The notes below the pieces were generated by a model. It was not told where the DNA came from, did no database searches, and was given only the letters and a program-made list of their open reading frames with translations. The position numbers were made by a program, and so were the translations under genes. From assembly GCA_913052445.1 (NCBI GenBank), contig CAJXDP010000001.1:1-64000 (forward strand): 64,000 bases of DNA, given 5' to 3'. This DNA comes from an uncultured Formosa sp. (GTDB taxonomy: Bacteria; Bacteroidota; Bacteroidia; Flavobacteriales; Flavobacteriaceae). Positions 17,073-25,499 of this stretch are shown piece by piece (position 1 is the stretch's first letter; each line of letters opens with the position of its first letter).

Positions 17073-19772
17073 TTATAATCGTTTGTCCGGTTGTCTACGT
17101 TTTTCATATTTAAGGTCTTTAAACATGCTTGAGCGGATTCCAATAAAGAAATTCCAAGAACTTCGATTGCTAAAAGGAATCCAAGAGAAATTCATTCTCC
17201 AGCTTAATAAATCGCGTTCAAAACGTAATTGTGTGTACGTAAATCCATTGTTTTTAAGGTCATATCCAGATGAGGCGCCAACACTCCACCGAGGAGAGAG
17301 TTCAACATCTCCAGAGAACATTAATGAGTGAGAAGAAATCTCACTCTGTCGCCTAGTGTTGTTGTAATTTACAGCATATGCTAACCTTAAACTCCATGGA
17401 ATCTTATAGTTGTACAGAGCAGAGGGAACAACTTCTTTGTCACTATTATTATTGTTATTTAAGGATTGATTAGAATAATCTTGCGACTTTCCGAATAAAT
17501 CATCAGCACGCCCCCCACTTTTTCTAGACTCTTCTTTTGATTGGTCTTCTTCGGAATTATCTTCATCAAAAGTATCACTAGACAAATTATAGCTCATAGT
17601 CATATTTGCACTTGTTAAACGAAATAAGCTTCCTCCGTTATTTACATTAAATTCATTAATCTTTTTATTATTGTTGTCAAGAGCATAAGGATCTAAAGTA
17701 GCGCCAAAGTTTAGACTCATTTTACTGTCAAAGAGTTGGGTTCCACCTGACAATCTAACAGGGTTCCAGTTTAGTGAATCTCCAGCAACATTATAATTAG
17801 TAGAAAAATTTAGTGAATTTAACAGAAAAATTTTTTTTGCATCTGTTTCGGTGCTGTCTTTGTCACGAACTTTAGCTTCAATATTATTATTTAGTGATAA
17901 TCCTATTCCGCTAGAAAATGTTTTTCCTGGTGCCCCAAATAATGATTGTTCAAATCGACTATAATCAATTTCATTTGTAGTAGTACCATCAGCACTAATC
18001 ACTTCATAGCTTTCGTAATACTTATCAAAGGAAGGGTTGATGTTGTAAGAAATAGAAGGTCGCATCACGTGGCGTATAGCTTGAATCTTTTTATCTTCAC
18101 CAAATTCAAACATTCCATATACAGTTGTTCCAACGCTTGTGCTAAAGTTGTAAGTGCGGTACGAATCAAATCCTTTAACAGGAGTAGTAATTACTGATTG
18201 ACTTTCTAAGTCATATTCCTTTTTGATGGTATTAAAAGTCCAGTTTTCTTTGAAATTAGCACTTGTGCTCATGCTAAAGTGTTTAAAAATTTTAAAATTG
18301 GTGCTCAATGGAATAGTGTGTTGAAAACCTGCTTTTGCAGCTTCAAACATTTCAGGTTTAAAAAACAATGAATCTGTGGTTTGTATACGATTTTCAGCAC
18401 GAATATTATATTGTAAGTTAATATTTTGAAGCGCCCCTTTTTTACTACCTGTCTTTGGGGCAAACGGGAATACTCTATCGATACTTCCTTGAAATGTTGG
18501 TAAAGTCATGTTGATATTCTCTGTATTAGTGTTTTGGGAATGCGTAGCTGTTACACTTATATTTACCTGAGGCTCTCCTTGAAATGTTTTAGAATAAGAC
18601 ACAGATGAAGAGAGTGTATTGTTTAAGAAATTTGATGAATTAAGTTGATTTACAGATTCTTGAAAATAAGTACTAGATCCTAAATTGACAGATGCAGAAA
18701 ATCGAGAGCTTGGATTTGATTTAGAATCTTGACTTTGGTTCCATCTTAAATTATAAATAGAGCTCCTTGAGTAGTCAGGAAACCCACGTTCACTATTTAT
18801 TAAGTTTTCATAACGAAAACTTAAAGAACCTCTAAATTTATAACGAACAGCATAACTGCTTTCTATTCTTGCACCATAACTACCATTAGTGTAATAGTCG
18901 CCGAGAGTTGCCAAGTCAAAATAATCACTCAAAGCGAAATAATAACCACCATTTTGTAGAAAATACCCTCTGTTATTTTGTTCTCCAAAAGTTGGAAAAA
19001 TGACACCTGAAGTCCGTTTTTTTGACATAGGTAGAAAAGCAAAAGGGAGCCCAATTGGAGTTGGAACGTTTGCTATAAACATATTTGTTAGCCCTGTGAC
19101 TACTTTTTTCCCAGGGACAATTTTAGCCTTCCTCAGTAGAAAATAATATTCGGGGTTTTCTAAATTCTCTGAAGTAGTAAATTTAGCACGTTTAACAAAG
19201 TAAACTGAGTCGTTCTCTTTTTTTGTTAAATCAGAAATTATCTGTCCCCCTTGTTGTTCAGTTTTTGAATTCCAAATCAAGGCTTTCTTTGTTTTAATAT
19301 TGAATGCAATTGAATCAGGCTCTACTAGATCGTTTCCCTGTTTAAAAACGGGGTGTTGAGTATAAATATTTAGTGAATCTTTTATACGACCAGCGTAAAT
19401 AATATCGTTTCCGTAATCAAACATTATAACACCAGCCTTAATATCCATATCGCCGTACTGTATTTCAGCTTCATTGTAGAGGTAAATTTGTTGTTTTTTC
19501 ACATCTATTGAAGTAATGTCTTTGGCTTTGTAATCAATAATGCTTTCAAGATAGCTTTTAGGCTTTAGTATACTGTCATTATAAATAGAGTCTTTCTCAG
19601 CCTCTTTTTTTTCTGAATTAAAAATTGAATCATTTTTAGTTTTAGTACTAGAGATCTCTGAAACATCTCTAGTTATAGGGTTAGAGTTTAGAGTTGCCTG
19701 AGCTATACCAAAAGTGTTGGCAAACACTGTAAAACTTAGAATAAAAAGTAGTTGAAATAGTGTTGTTTTCAA
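17073..19772 (-). CDS. lptD: LPS-assembly protein LptD (OstA-like), outer membrane
   Basis: 899 residues with a signal peptide (hydrophobic core LLFILSFTVFANTFG). An N-terminal OstA/LptA-like beta-jellyroll domain includes AEIQYGDMDIKAGVIMFDYG and related repeats. A large C-terminal beta-barrel follows, with many alternating aromatic strands and a Ser/Asn-rich, charged insert near residue 750. It inserts lipopolysaccharide into the outer leaflet. The start is a TTG at 19772: no ATG exists nearby in frame, and the signal peptide begins right there. A TAACTTTG box at 19820-19827 is a plausible promoter. Confidence 0.88.
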   Translation of the reverse strand: MKTTLFQLLFILSFTVFANTFGIAQATLNSNPITRDVSEISSTKTKNDSIFNSEKKEAEKDSIYNDSILKPKSYLESIIDYKAKDITSIDVKKQQIYLYNEAEIQYGDMDIKAGVIMFDYGNDIIYAGRIKDSLNIYTQHPVFKQGNDLVEPDSIAFNIKTKKALIWNSKTEQQGGQIISDLTKKENDSVYFVKRAKFTTSENLENPEYYFLLRKAKIVPGKKVVTGLTNMFIANVPTPIGLPFAFLPMSKKRTSGVIFPTFGEQNNRGYFLQNGGYYFALSDYFDLATLGDYYTNGSYGARIESSYAVRYKFRGSLSFRYENLINSERGFPDYSRSSIYNLRWNQSQDSKSNPSSRFSASVNLGSSTYFQESVNQLNSSNFLNNTLSSSVSYSKTFQGEPQVNISVTATHSQNTNTENINMTLPTFQGSIDRVFPFAPKTGSKKGALQNINLQYNIRAENRIQTTDSLFFKPEMFEAAKAGFQHTIPLSTNFKIFKHFSMSTSANFKENWTFNTIKKEYDLESQSVITTPVKGFDSYRTYNFSTSVGTTVYGMFEFGEDKKIQAIRHVMRPSISYNINPSFDKYYESYEVISADGTTTNEIDYSRFEQSLFGAPGKTFSSGIGLSLNNNIEAKVRDKDSTETDAKKIFLLNSLNFSTNYNVAGDSLNWNPVRLSGGTQLFDSKMSLNFGATLDPYALDNNNKKINEFNVNNGGSLFRLTSANMTMSYNLSSDTFDEDNSEEDQSKEESRKSGGRADDLFGKSQDYSNQSLNNNNNSDKEVVPSALYNYKIPWSLRLAYAVNYNNTRRQSEISSHSLMFSGDVELSPRWSVGASSGYDLKNNGFTYTQLRFERDLLSWRMNFSWIPFSNRSSWNFFIGIRSSMFKDLKYEKRRQPDKRL

Positions 19773-19819
19773 TGCTTTTAAGTGTATTTTTGTAGTTATG
19801 TAACCCTATTATTAAAAAT

Positions 19820-19827
19820 CAAAGTTA
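19820..19827 (-). promoter_or_regulatory. -7 box TAACTTTG for lptD
   Basis: Exact TAnnTTTG match on the - strand, 47 nt before the TTG start of lptD, in the 104-bp divergent gap shared with the amidase gene. Confidence 0.4.
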
Positions 19828-19876
19828 CGTATATTTTTAGTGATTTTTTAATTTTTAGAATCGATTGATAGGTTAA

Positions 19877-20998
19877 ATGTTTAACATGCAAAAGCAAATT
19901 ATATTATTATTATTTCTAATTCTTGTTTTCTGTACAACATCAAATGCGCAAATTAATACTAATCACTTTGTTGTAGTATTGGATGCTGGACATGGCGGTA
20001 AAGATCCTGGTCGTCCCACTAATTTTGGTTATAAGGAAAAGGACATTGCTTTAGATATTGCTTTAAAAGTAGGTAATAACCTCGAAAAGTATAAGGACAT
20101 AGAGGTGATCTACACCAGAACTACAGATGTTTTTATTGAACTTAGGCAACGTGCAAAAATCGCTAATAAAGCTGATGCGGATTTATTTGTGTCGATTCAT
20201 TGTAACGCCCATAATTCCCAGGCTCATGGTACAGAAACATATGTATTAGGCCTTCATAGAAATGATTCAAATTTTAGAGTAGCTCAGAAAGAAAATGAAG
20301 TTATTTTTCTAGAAGATAATTTTGAATCAAACTATGAAGGTTTTGATCCAAACTCACCAGAATCCATGATTGGTCTAACACTCATGCAAGAAGATTATTT
20401 AGATCAAAGCATCTTACTGGCACGTTATGTACAGGACAATTTCACAAATAAGTTAAAGCGAAAAAATAGAGGAGTCAAGCAAGCTGGGTTTTGGGTCTTA
20501 CACAACACTTATATGCCTAGTATTTTAATAGAAACAGGGTTTATTACAAATAAATCAGAAGGCGATTATCTAAACTCTTCAAAAGGTAAGATTAATATAT
20601 CTAAAAGTATATCGGATGCCATTTTAGACTATAAATCGAAATTAAATTCTGACTCTACTTTATCATTAAATAATGCTTTTCCAAATAATGACATCGTAGT
20701 AGATTCAGTTTCCGATTCTTTAATTAATAAATCTTCGATTGTTTTTAAAGTACAAATAGCTGCAGGGTCTAAAAAGTTACCAACTAAGCCCTACAATTTT
20801 AATGGATTGAATCAAATATCGATACAAAAATCCAACTCCATTTACCGTTATTTTTATGGAAATACTTCAAGCTATTCCACTGCTACTGAATTATTGAATA
20901 TAGCAATTTTAAAAGGCTATACAACTGCCTACATTGTAGCATATAAAGATGGAGAAAAAACATCAATTGATGAAGCCTTGAAATCTACAGAGAATTAG
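19877..20998 (+). CDS. N-acetylmuramoyl-L-alanine amidase (Amidase_3) with SPOR-like tail
   Basis: 373 residues with a signal peptide (ILLLFLILVFCTTSNAQ). The Amidase_3 domain spans about residues 32-250. It has the zinc ligands in VVLDAGHGGKDPG and FVSIHCNAHNS, and ILIETGFITNKSEG near the domain end. A C-terminal region (about 290-365) looks like a peptidoglycan-binding SPOR-like repeat (FKVQIAAGSKKLP and TAYIVAYKDGEK). It cleaves the stem peptide from murein, typically during daughter-cell separation. ATG 19877 is used here; ATG 19886 is an equally possible start. The MCE gene follows after 51 nt. Confidence 0.9.
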   Translation: MFNMQKQIILLLFLILVFCTTSNAQINTNHFVVVLDAGHGGKDPGRPTNFGYKEKDIALDIALKVGNNLEKYKDIEVIYTRTTDVFIELRQRAKIANKADADLFVSIHCNAHNSQAHGTETYVLGLHRNDSNFRVAQKENEVIFLEDNFESNYEGFDPNSPESMIGLTLMQEDYLDQSILLARYVQDNFTNKLKRKNRGVKQAGFWVLHNTYMPSILIETGFITNKSEGDYLNSSKGKINISKSISDAILDYKSKLNSDSTLSLNNAFPNNDIVVDSVSDSLINKSSIVFKVQIAAGSKKLPTKPYNFNGLNQISIQKSNSIYRYFYGNTSSYSTATELLNIAILKGYTTAYIVAYKDGEKTSIDEALKSTEN

Positions 20999-21022
20999 CT
21001 TTAATTATTTCATTTTTATACT

Positions 21023-21030
21023 TAAATTTG
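21023..21030 (+). promoter_or_regulatory. -7 box TAAATTTG for the MCE gene
   Basis: Exact TAnnTTTG match 19 nt before the TTG start at 21050. A TAAAA sequence (the proposed flavobacterial translation element) lies between the box and the start. Confidence 0.4.
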
Positions 21031-21049
21031 TAATATAAAACATATTATA

Positions 21050-22015
21050 TTGAAACTCTCTAAAGAAATCAAAACTGCTATTCTAGTTATCTCTGGGATA
21101 TTGCTTTTCATCTTTATTTTTAACTATTTAAAGGGAGAGAATTTATTTGATTCTTCAAAAAAAATAAGTGCTTTTTACAATAACGTAGAGGGACTAGCTC
21201 CTTCGTCCGCTGTCACCATAAATGGACATAATATCGGTAAAGTTCAATCTATTGAATTTAAAGGAGATGGTTCCGGTTTATTAAGAGTAACCATGTCTAT
21301 AAGTGATGAGTTTTCGTTCTCAATTAATAGTGAAGCCCATCTCTATGAAGCAGGTCTAATAGGAGGTAAAGCAATAGCTATAGTCCCAGCTTTTGATGGT
21401 GCTGCTTTAGTTCAAAATGGAGATATATTAATATCTATGGTAAAGCCAGGCCTTACAGACTTAGTAAACCAGCGTTTAACTCCTCTACAAGAAAAAATTG
21501 AAACTGTTATGGCTAGTGCTGACCAGTTATTGATTAATCTTAATGATATATTTGATGTTCAAACTAAAAATAAAATTAAGCTAAGCATAGCGGAACTAAG
21601 TAGCACAATTGCTTCTTTCAAATCTACATCAGAGTCAATTAACGGTTTAGTTAATGATAATAAATCTGCAATAGGAGAAACCATATTAAATTTTAATCAA
21701 ATTTCTGAAGATTTAACGATTGTTAGTAAATCTCTTTCAGAATCTGATTTAGATTCAATTATGTTTGATTTAAAATCTACTATTTATAACTTTAACTCAT
21801 TGTTAGAGATAATAGAAAATGGGGAAGGGACTATTGGAAAACTTATGAAAGATGACCATGTATATGTCAACCTTCAAGGAGCAACTAAGCAGTTAGAAGA
21901 ACTTATGGAAGACATTAAATTAAATCCAAAACGATATCTGCATTTTTCATTATTTGGAAACAAAGCTAAACAATATGATTCTGAGGGTAATGAAATAAAA
22001 ATTAATCAAGACTGA
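21050..22015 (+). CDS. MlaD-like MCE-domain protein (phospholipid/lipid transport)
   Basis: 321 residues. One N-terminal membrane anchor (TAILVISGILLFIFIFNYL) is followed by a single MCE domain (about residues 38-120: FYNNVEGLAPSSAVTINGHNIGKV and LIGGKAIAIVP). After it comes a long predicted helical/coiled-coil tail. This is the layout of periplasmic MlaD-type proteins that ferry lipids between the membranes. No permease or ATPase (MlaE/MlaF) is adjacent. The start is TTG 21050, chosen because homologs begin at MKLS(R/K)EIKTA and no ATG lies upstream in frame. It ends 4 nt before the Fe-S gene. Confidence 0.88.
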   Translation: MKLSKEIKTAILVISGILLFIFIFNYLKGENLFDSSKKISAFYNNVEGLAPSSAVTINGHNIGKVQSIEFKGDGSGLLRVTMSISDEFSFSINSEAHLYEAGLIGGKAIAIVPAFDGAALVQNGDILISMVKPGLTDLVNQRLTPLQEKIETVMASADQLLINLNDIFDVQTKNKIKLSIAELSSTIASFKSTSESINGLVNDNKSAIGETILNFNQISEDLTIVSKSLSESDLDSIMFDLKSTIYNFNSLLEIIENGEGTIGKLMKDDHVYVNLQGATKQLEELMEDIKLNPKRYLHFSLFGNKAKQYDSEGNEIKINQD

Positions 22016-22019
22016 TTAA

Positions 22020-23312
22020 ATGAGTCTATTACCCAATTTAATTTTCGCAATCATACTTTTCTCAGGACTAGCTTTCTTCGTGCGTAATATAAGTAAGCTT
22101 AAACGGAATATTTACCTTGGAAAAGATGTAGACACTAGCGGAGATACTAATCTGCGCTGGATTAATATGGTGAAGATATCTCTAGGTCAAGGTAAAATGG
22201 TTCGGCGCCCAATAGCTGGAATTCTCCATATTATCGTGTATTTAGGTTTTGTGATTATAAACATTGAAGTGCTGGAGATTGTTATAGACGGCTTGTTTGG
22301 AACACACCGAATTTTCTCTAATATTGGACCTCTTTATGGTTTCTTGATTGGAACTTTTGAAGTCCTAGCTGCATTAGTATTTGTAGCCATTGTTATTTTC
22401 TGGTTTCGAAGAAATATAATAAAGATTCAGCGCTTTGTGAAGTCTGAGATGAAAGGTTGGCCTAAACTCGATGGAAACTTGATTCTTTATTTTGAAATTA
22501 TATTAATGGCCCTTTTTATAACAATGAATGCTACCGATACGGAATTTCAGTTAAATAATTCCGGTAATATTATAAGTCAGTTTTTTGCGCCTTTGTTCGA
22601 AGGGCTAAATTTGAACCTAATTGAACGTACAGCTTGGTGGATGCACATCATTGGTATAATTATCTTTTTAAACTATTTATACTATTCAAAGCATTTACAT
22701 ATTTTATTAGCCTTTCCAAACACCTATTATGGAAGTGTTAAACCTAAAGGCCAGCTAGATAATATAAAAGCTGTTACAAATGAAGTCAAGTTAATGATGG
22801 ATCCTGATGCGGATCCGTATGCAGCTGTAGATGAAGATACTGAAACTCAAGATAAATTTGGAGCAAGTGATGTTCAAGACCTTAACTGGGTACATCTTTT
22901 AAACGCATATACATGTACTGAATGCGGACGTTGTACTAGTGAATGCCCAGCAAACCAGACAGGAAAAAAATTGTCACCAAGAAAAATTATGATGGACACT
23001 CGTGATCGTTTGGTTGAAGTAGGAAACAACATAGACACTAATAATGGTGAATTTAAGGCTGATGGCAAACAACTCTTAGGAGATTATATCACTAATGAAG
23101 AGCTTTGGGCTTGTACTAGCTGTAATGCCTGTGTAGAAGCCTGTCCTATCAGTATCGACCCGCTTTCAATTATTCTTGAAATGCGTCGTTATTTAGTAAT
23201 GGAACAAAGCGCAGCACCTGTAGAGCTTAATAATATGATGTCCAATATTGAAAACAATGGAGCGCCCTGGCCTTATAATCAAATGGATAGGTTAAATTGG
23301 AAAAATGAATAA
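22020..23312 (+). CDS. Membrane-anchored Fe-S oxidoreductase subunit (two 4Fe-4S clusters)
   Basis: 430 residues. The N-terminal half has about five membrane segments with spaced histidines, resembling a nitrate reductase gamma/HdrE-type cytochrome b. The C-terminal part carries two ferredoxin-type motifs, CTECGRCTSECP (about residue 300) and CTSCNACVEACP (about 367). It probably passes electrons between quinones and the partner with CCG domains at 23793. Together they look like a heterodisulfide-reductase/glycolate-oxidase-like pair. The physiological substrate is unknown. Confidence 0.8.
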   Translation: MSLLPNLIFAIILFSGLAFFVRNISKLKRNIYLGKDVDTSGDTNLRWINMVKISLGQGKMVRRPIAGILHIIVYLGFVIINIEVLEIVIDGLFGTHRIFSNIGPLYGFLIGTFEVLAALVFVAIVIFWFRRNIIKIQRFVKSEMKGWPKLDGNLILYFEIILMALFITMNATDTEFQLNNSGNIISQFFAPLFEGLNLNLIERTAWWMHIIGIIIFLNYLYYSKHLHILLAFPNTYYGSVKPKGQLDNIKAVTNEVKLMMDPDADPYAAVDEDTETQDKFGASDVQDLNWVHLLNAYTCTECGRCTSECPANQTGKKLSPRKIMMDTRDRLVEVGNNIDTNNGEFKADGKQLLGDYITNEELWACTSCNACVEACPISIDPLSIILEMRRYLVMEQSAAPVELNNMMSNIENNGAPWPYNQMDRLNWKNE

Positions 23313-23336
23313 AAGTATATTTATAAAAAATCAAAA

Positions 23337-23783
23337 ATGAAAAGAGAACAAGCTGATAAGATATTACATGAAAAAGTAGAATCAGGTGAACTTGTAAGTC
23401 CTGTACTTCCAGGGGGTGTAAAAAACTATTTAATTGATATTGACGGTACAATTACCGAAGATGTTCCAAATGAAGAACCCGAGCGAATGGGTACCTGTTT
23501 ACCTTTTATCGACGCTTTAGAAACTTGTAACCGATGGTACGATGAAGGTCATATGATTTGTTTTTTTACATCGCGTACAGAAACACATAGAGCCGTTACA
23601 GAAGCTTGGCTAAAGCAACATGGGTTTAATTACCACAGTCTTCTAATGGGTAAACCAAGAGGTGGAAATTACCATTGGATTGATAATCATTTAGTTAAAG
23701 CAACTCGCTATAAAGGGAAATTCACTGATTTGGTTGAAAAAGAAGTAACAATTCAAGTTTTTAACGATGATCAACTTGATTAA
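23337..23783 (+). CDS. Small HAD-superfamily hydrolase-like protein
   Basis: 148 residues. The HAD nucleophile motif is YLIDIDGTITEDVP (about residue 31), motif II is CFFTSRTETHRAVTE, and a late GGNYHWIDNHLVKATRYKG segment may provide the motif III/IV residues. This fits a compact phosphatase without a clear cap domain. In related genomes it is sometimes labelled phosphoheptose isomerase, which the sequence does not support. It lies between the two Fe-S oxidoreductase genes with gaps of 24 and 9 nt, so it is co-transcribed. Substrate unknown. Confidence 0.65.
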   Translation: MKREQADKILHEKVESGELVSPVLPGGVKNYLIDIDGTITEDVPNEEPERMGTCLPFIDALETCNRWYDEGHMICFFTSRTETHRAVTEAWLKQHGFNYHSLLMGKPRGGNYHWIDNHLVKATRYKGKFTDLVEKEVTIQVFNDDQLD

Positions 23784-23792
23784 TATTAAACT

Positions 23793-24581
23793 ATGAGTGA
23801 CTCATTAAAAGTACCAACAATGGCCGAATTTTCGGTCACTGGAAAGCAACCTGAAGTTTTGTTTTGGGTAGGCTGTGCCGGTAGTTTTGACGATCGCGCA
23901 AGAAAAATAACGAAGGCTTTTGTAAGATTATTAAACAAAGCTGAAGTTGATTTTGCAGTCTTAGGTACTGAAGAAAGTTGTACTGGAGACCCTGCTAAAC
24001 GCTCTGGAAATGAGTTTTTATTCCAGATGCAAGCGGTCACCAACATAGACGTGCTAAATGCATATGATGTTAAGAAAATTGTAACTGCATGCCCTCATTG
24101 TTTTAATACACTTAAAAATGAATATCCTTCTTTAGGAGGTGATTATAAAGTAATGCACCACACTCAATTCCTTAAGAATTTATTAGATGAAGGACGTCTG
24201 ACTATTCAAGGTGGGAAATTTAAAGGAAAACGTATTACATTTCATGACCCATGTTATTTGGGACGTGCAAATGATGTGTATGAAGCGCCAAGAGATTTGA
24301 TTAAAAAGTTAGATGCTGAATTGGTTGAAATGAAAAATTGCCGCAAAAAAGGACTTTGTTGTGGGGCTGGAGGTGCTCAAATGTTTAAGGATGCTGAAAA
24401 AGGAGATAAAGAAATTAATATTGAACGCACAGAACAAGCCATGGCAGTCAAGCCTGAAATTATAGCGGCAGGATGCCCATTTTGTAATACTATGATGACA
24501 GACGGAGTAAAAAATAAAGCTGAGGGTCAAATTGAAGTCATGGACGTGGCTGAACTAATAGCTAATGCAAACGATTTATAA
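23793..24581 (+). CDS. (Fe-S)-binding protein with two CCG domains (LutA/GlcF/HdrB-like)
   Basis: 262 residues with two cysteine-rich CCG domains. The first is seen as LFWVGCAGSFDDRA, ESCTGDPAKRSG and TACPHCFNTLKNEYP, the second as TFHDPCYLGR, CCGAGGAQMF and AAGCPFCNTMM. Such domains bind a non-cubane or 4Fe-4S cluster at the substrate site of HdrB, GlpC and LutA proteins. With the membrane protein at 22020 it likely forms one oxidoreductase. It overlaps neither neighbour; the next gene starts 19 nt later. Confidence 0.85.
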   Translation: MSDSLKVPTMAEFSVTGKQPEVLFWVGCAGSFDDRARKITKAFVRLLNKAEVDFAVLGTEESCTGDPAKRSGNEFLFQMQAVTNIDVLNAYDVKKIVTACPHCFNTLKNEYPSLGGDYKVMHHTQFLKNLLDEGRLTIQGGKFKGKRITFHDPCYLGRANDVYEAPRDLIKKLDAELVEMKNCRKKGLCCGAGGAQMFKDAEKGDKEINIERTEQAMAVKPEIIAAGCPFCNTMMTDGVKNKAEGQIEVMDVAELIANANDL

Positions 24582-24600
24582 CACTAAATACTCTAAAAAA

Positions 24601-25083
24601 ATGTTAGTCAATTTTGATACCCTTCCAGAAAATTCCCGTGTTTGGATTTACCAATCTAACCGTTCTTTTTCCGAATTAGAGTTAGATGAAATTTCATCCA
24701 AATTAAATTTATTTTTACAGAGTTGGGCCGCACATGGAACTGACTTAAAAGCTGGTTTCGAAATTAAATATAATCGCTTCATAGTGATTGCTATAGATCA
24801 AGAAAAGCAATCAGCAACAGGGTGTTCTATAGATGCATCTGTACAGTTTATCCAAGATCTTGAAACAACTTATTCTGTCGATTTAATGGATAAAATGAAC
24901 GTCTCTTATAAGCAAGGTAAGTATGTGGCCTACAAAACACTATCGGATTTTAAAAAGATGGCCAAGGACAATGCCGTCTCTAAAAACACGATAGTATTTA
25001 ATAATCTGGTAAATTCAAAAGGTGAGTATCAAGAGTTTTGGGAAGTTCCAGCATCCGAAAGCTGGCACAGTAGTTTTATGTAA
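24601..25083 (+). CDS. Conserved small protein labelled 'ABC transporter ATPase' in Flavobacteriia
   Basis: 160 residues from the ATG at 24601; the frame is open to 24565, but that would overlap the upstream gene and precedes the conserved start LVNFDTLPENSRVWIYQSNR. Other recognisable parts are the WAAHGTDLKAGFEI segment and a C-terminal FWEVPASESWHSSF. There is no Walker A or B motif, so the common database name is misleading. It is a cytosolic protein of unknown function that follows the Fe-S genes in this class of bacteria. Confidence 0.75.
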   Translation: MLVNFDTLPENSRVWIYQSNRSFSELELDEISSKLNLFLQSWAAHGTDLKAGFEIKYNRFIVIAIDQEKQSATGCSIDASVQFIQDLETTYSVDLMDKMNVSYKQGKYVAYKTLSDFKKMAKDNAVSKNTIVFNNLVNSKGEYQEFWEVPASESWHSSFM

Positions 25084-25094
25084 TTCAATTTCTT

Positions 25095-25326
25095 TTATTT
25101 AGAGTCCAGCGAAGTTACTGTATCGAACTGCATAAATTTTCCGCCTCGAGACTGCTACAATCGTATTGCCATAGCGTTCCCCAGCCATGTTGAAGGGGTC
25201 AATACACCTGCTCGTTTCGATGATTTATTATGGTCATCTAGCGCTAGGCAGAAGGTAGGCGGCTACTAACTTTCCTGTAAATCCGGTCACTCCATAAACG
25301 ATTATTTCCAATGGTTCTGTTAACAT
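25095..25326 (-). pseudogene. Remnant of a saccharopine-dehydrogenase-like (trans-acting enoyl reductase) gene
   Basis: The 416-bp stretch between genes holds a wreck on the - strand. From an ATG at 25326 the frame gives MLTEPLEIIVYGVTGFTGKL and ends at a TGA soon after. GxTGFTG is the Rossmann start of this family. In another frame LALDDHNKSSKRAGVLTPST continues to MAIRL, hits an in-frame TAG (25155-25157), then goes on to a TAA at 25095-25097. That matches the family's C-terminus (LALALD..RGVLTPAAAMG). So about 28 N-terminal and 45 C-terminal codons remain of a gene of roughly 400 codons. The join lies near a CTAGCGCTAG palindrome (25238-25247). The stretch looks GC-richer than its surroundings. 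Confidence 0.75.
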
Positions 25327-25499
25327 AATAGTTTTCTCATAATAATATTAGTTTAAAGTATCGTGCTAATTCTAGTGCCTTTTCTTTGTTATTGGAATTT
25401 ATGAACATTACTTAACTTTCTATTAATAAATAGATCCTATATTTTAATATTTATCTATTTAAATCAGTATTTTAGTGTGAGATTTATTTTTTTCTACAC

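Noticed and set aside
24601-25083. True ABC transporter ATPase
   Set aside because: The protein resembles ones given this name, but has no Walker A, Walker B or signature motif.
25095-25230. Stop-free frame on the - strand reading IIETSRCIDPFNMAGERYG
   Set aside because: It overlaps the C-terminal fragment of the saccharopine-dehydrogenase-like remnant in another frame, where the homology is better.
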